Shown here piece by piece: positions 6,978-7,053 of a DNA stretch of 7,053 bases (positions within the stretch are counted from its first letter, which is position 1; every line of letters begins with the position of its first letter). The translations under genes and the position numbers were made by a program. The notes under the pieces were generated by a model that made no database searches, was not told where the DNA came from, and saw only the letters and a program-made list of their open reading frames with translations. The DNA is from Desulfocapsa sp. (GTDB lineage Bacteria > Desulfobacterota > Desulfobulbia > Desulfobulbales > Desulfocapsaceae), in the NCBI GenBank assembly GCA_029934815.1, contig JAOZLM010000119.1, positions 1-7,053 on the forward strand. Reading direction: 5' to 3'.

Positions 6978-7053
6978 AAACCGGGAACTGTCTTTTTATA
7001 GTATTTGATGGATCCGTAAAAACTCTCCATCTTCTTCGTTGCTGCAAAAATCA
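6974..7053 (-). CDS. C-terminal end of an unidentified upstream gene
   Basis: The right edge can be read as the last 25 codons of a gene ending in TGA at 6976-6974, whose stop shares ATGA with the motB-like start. The peptide is basic and aromatic, ending KYYKKTVPGL, and is too short to assign. I prefer this frame because the same four-base overlap occurs at dnaE. A second frame, ending in TAA within the MotB frame at about 7001-6999 with an acidic tail (NEEDGEFLRIHQIL), is also open to the edge and cannot be excluded. Confidence 0.45.
   Translation of the reverse strand, partial: IFAATKKMESFYGSIKYYKKTVPGL

Overview
All convincing genes in this 7053-base window lie on the minus strand and read from right to left. 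They form one or two compact transcription units. The DNA has moderate GC content (estimated by eye, not counted). It encodes an outer-membrane-type lipoprotein, a peptidoglycan-anchored MotB-like protein, and a DnaE1-type replicase with an internal clamp-binding motif. Together these point to a Gram-negative bacterium. My impression of a Desulfobacterota/deltaproteobacterial host rests on general resemblance only and is not demonstrated.

Right part (about 7053 to 5017): the last 25 or so codons of an unidentified gene appear to overlap the next start by 4 bases (ATGA). Next come a MotB-like protein (OmpA-type C-terminus) and then a MotA-like protein, only 11 bases apart. Together they should form a proton- or sodium-driven stator unit (MotA/MotB superfamily). 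The order is motB then motA, the reverse of the usual arrangement, and several details are unlike the E. coli proteins.

Middle (5016 to 3987): a spacer of about 118 bases carries at best a weak candidate promoter and no convincing terminator. After it comes a lipoprotein of about 303 residues with a TTG start, a lipobox, a small N-terminal domain with a cysteine pair, an Ala/Val/Pro-rich linker, and 18 pentapeptide repeats that should fold as a right-handed beta-helix.

Left part (3990 to 1): the lipoprotein stop overlaps the start of dnaE (ATGA). dnaE encodes the full 1172-residue alpha subunit of DNA polymerase III. Its end overlaps by 11 bases the start of a two-TM, HAMP-containing signalling protein that runs off the left edge. 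Lipoprotein, dnaE and HAMP protein therefore look translationally coupled.

I see no tRNA, rRNA, CRISPR array, insertion sequence or phage gene. I do not see a clearly new multi-gene system. The points most worth checking are the reversed, atypical stator pair, the coupling of a pentapeptide lipoprotein to the replicase gene, and the apparently complete metal-binding set in the DnaE PHP domain.
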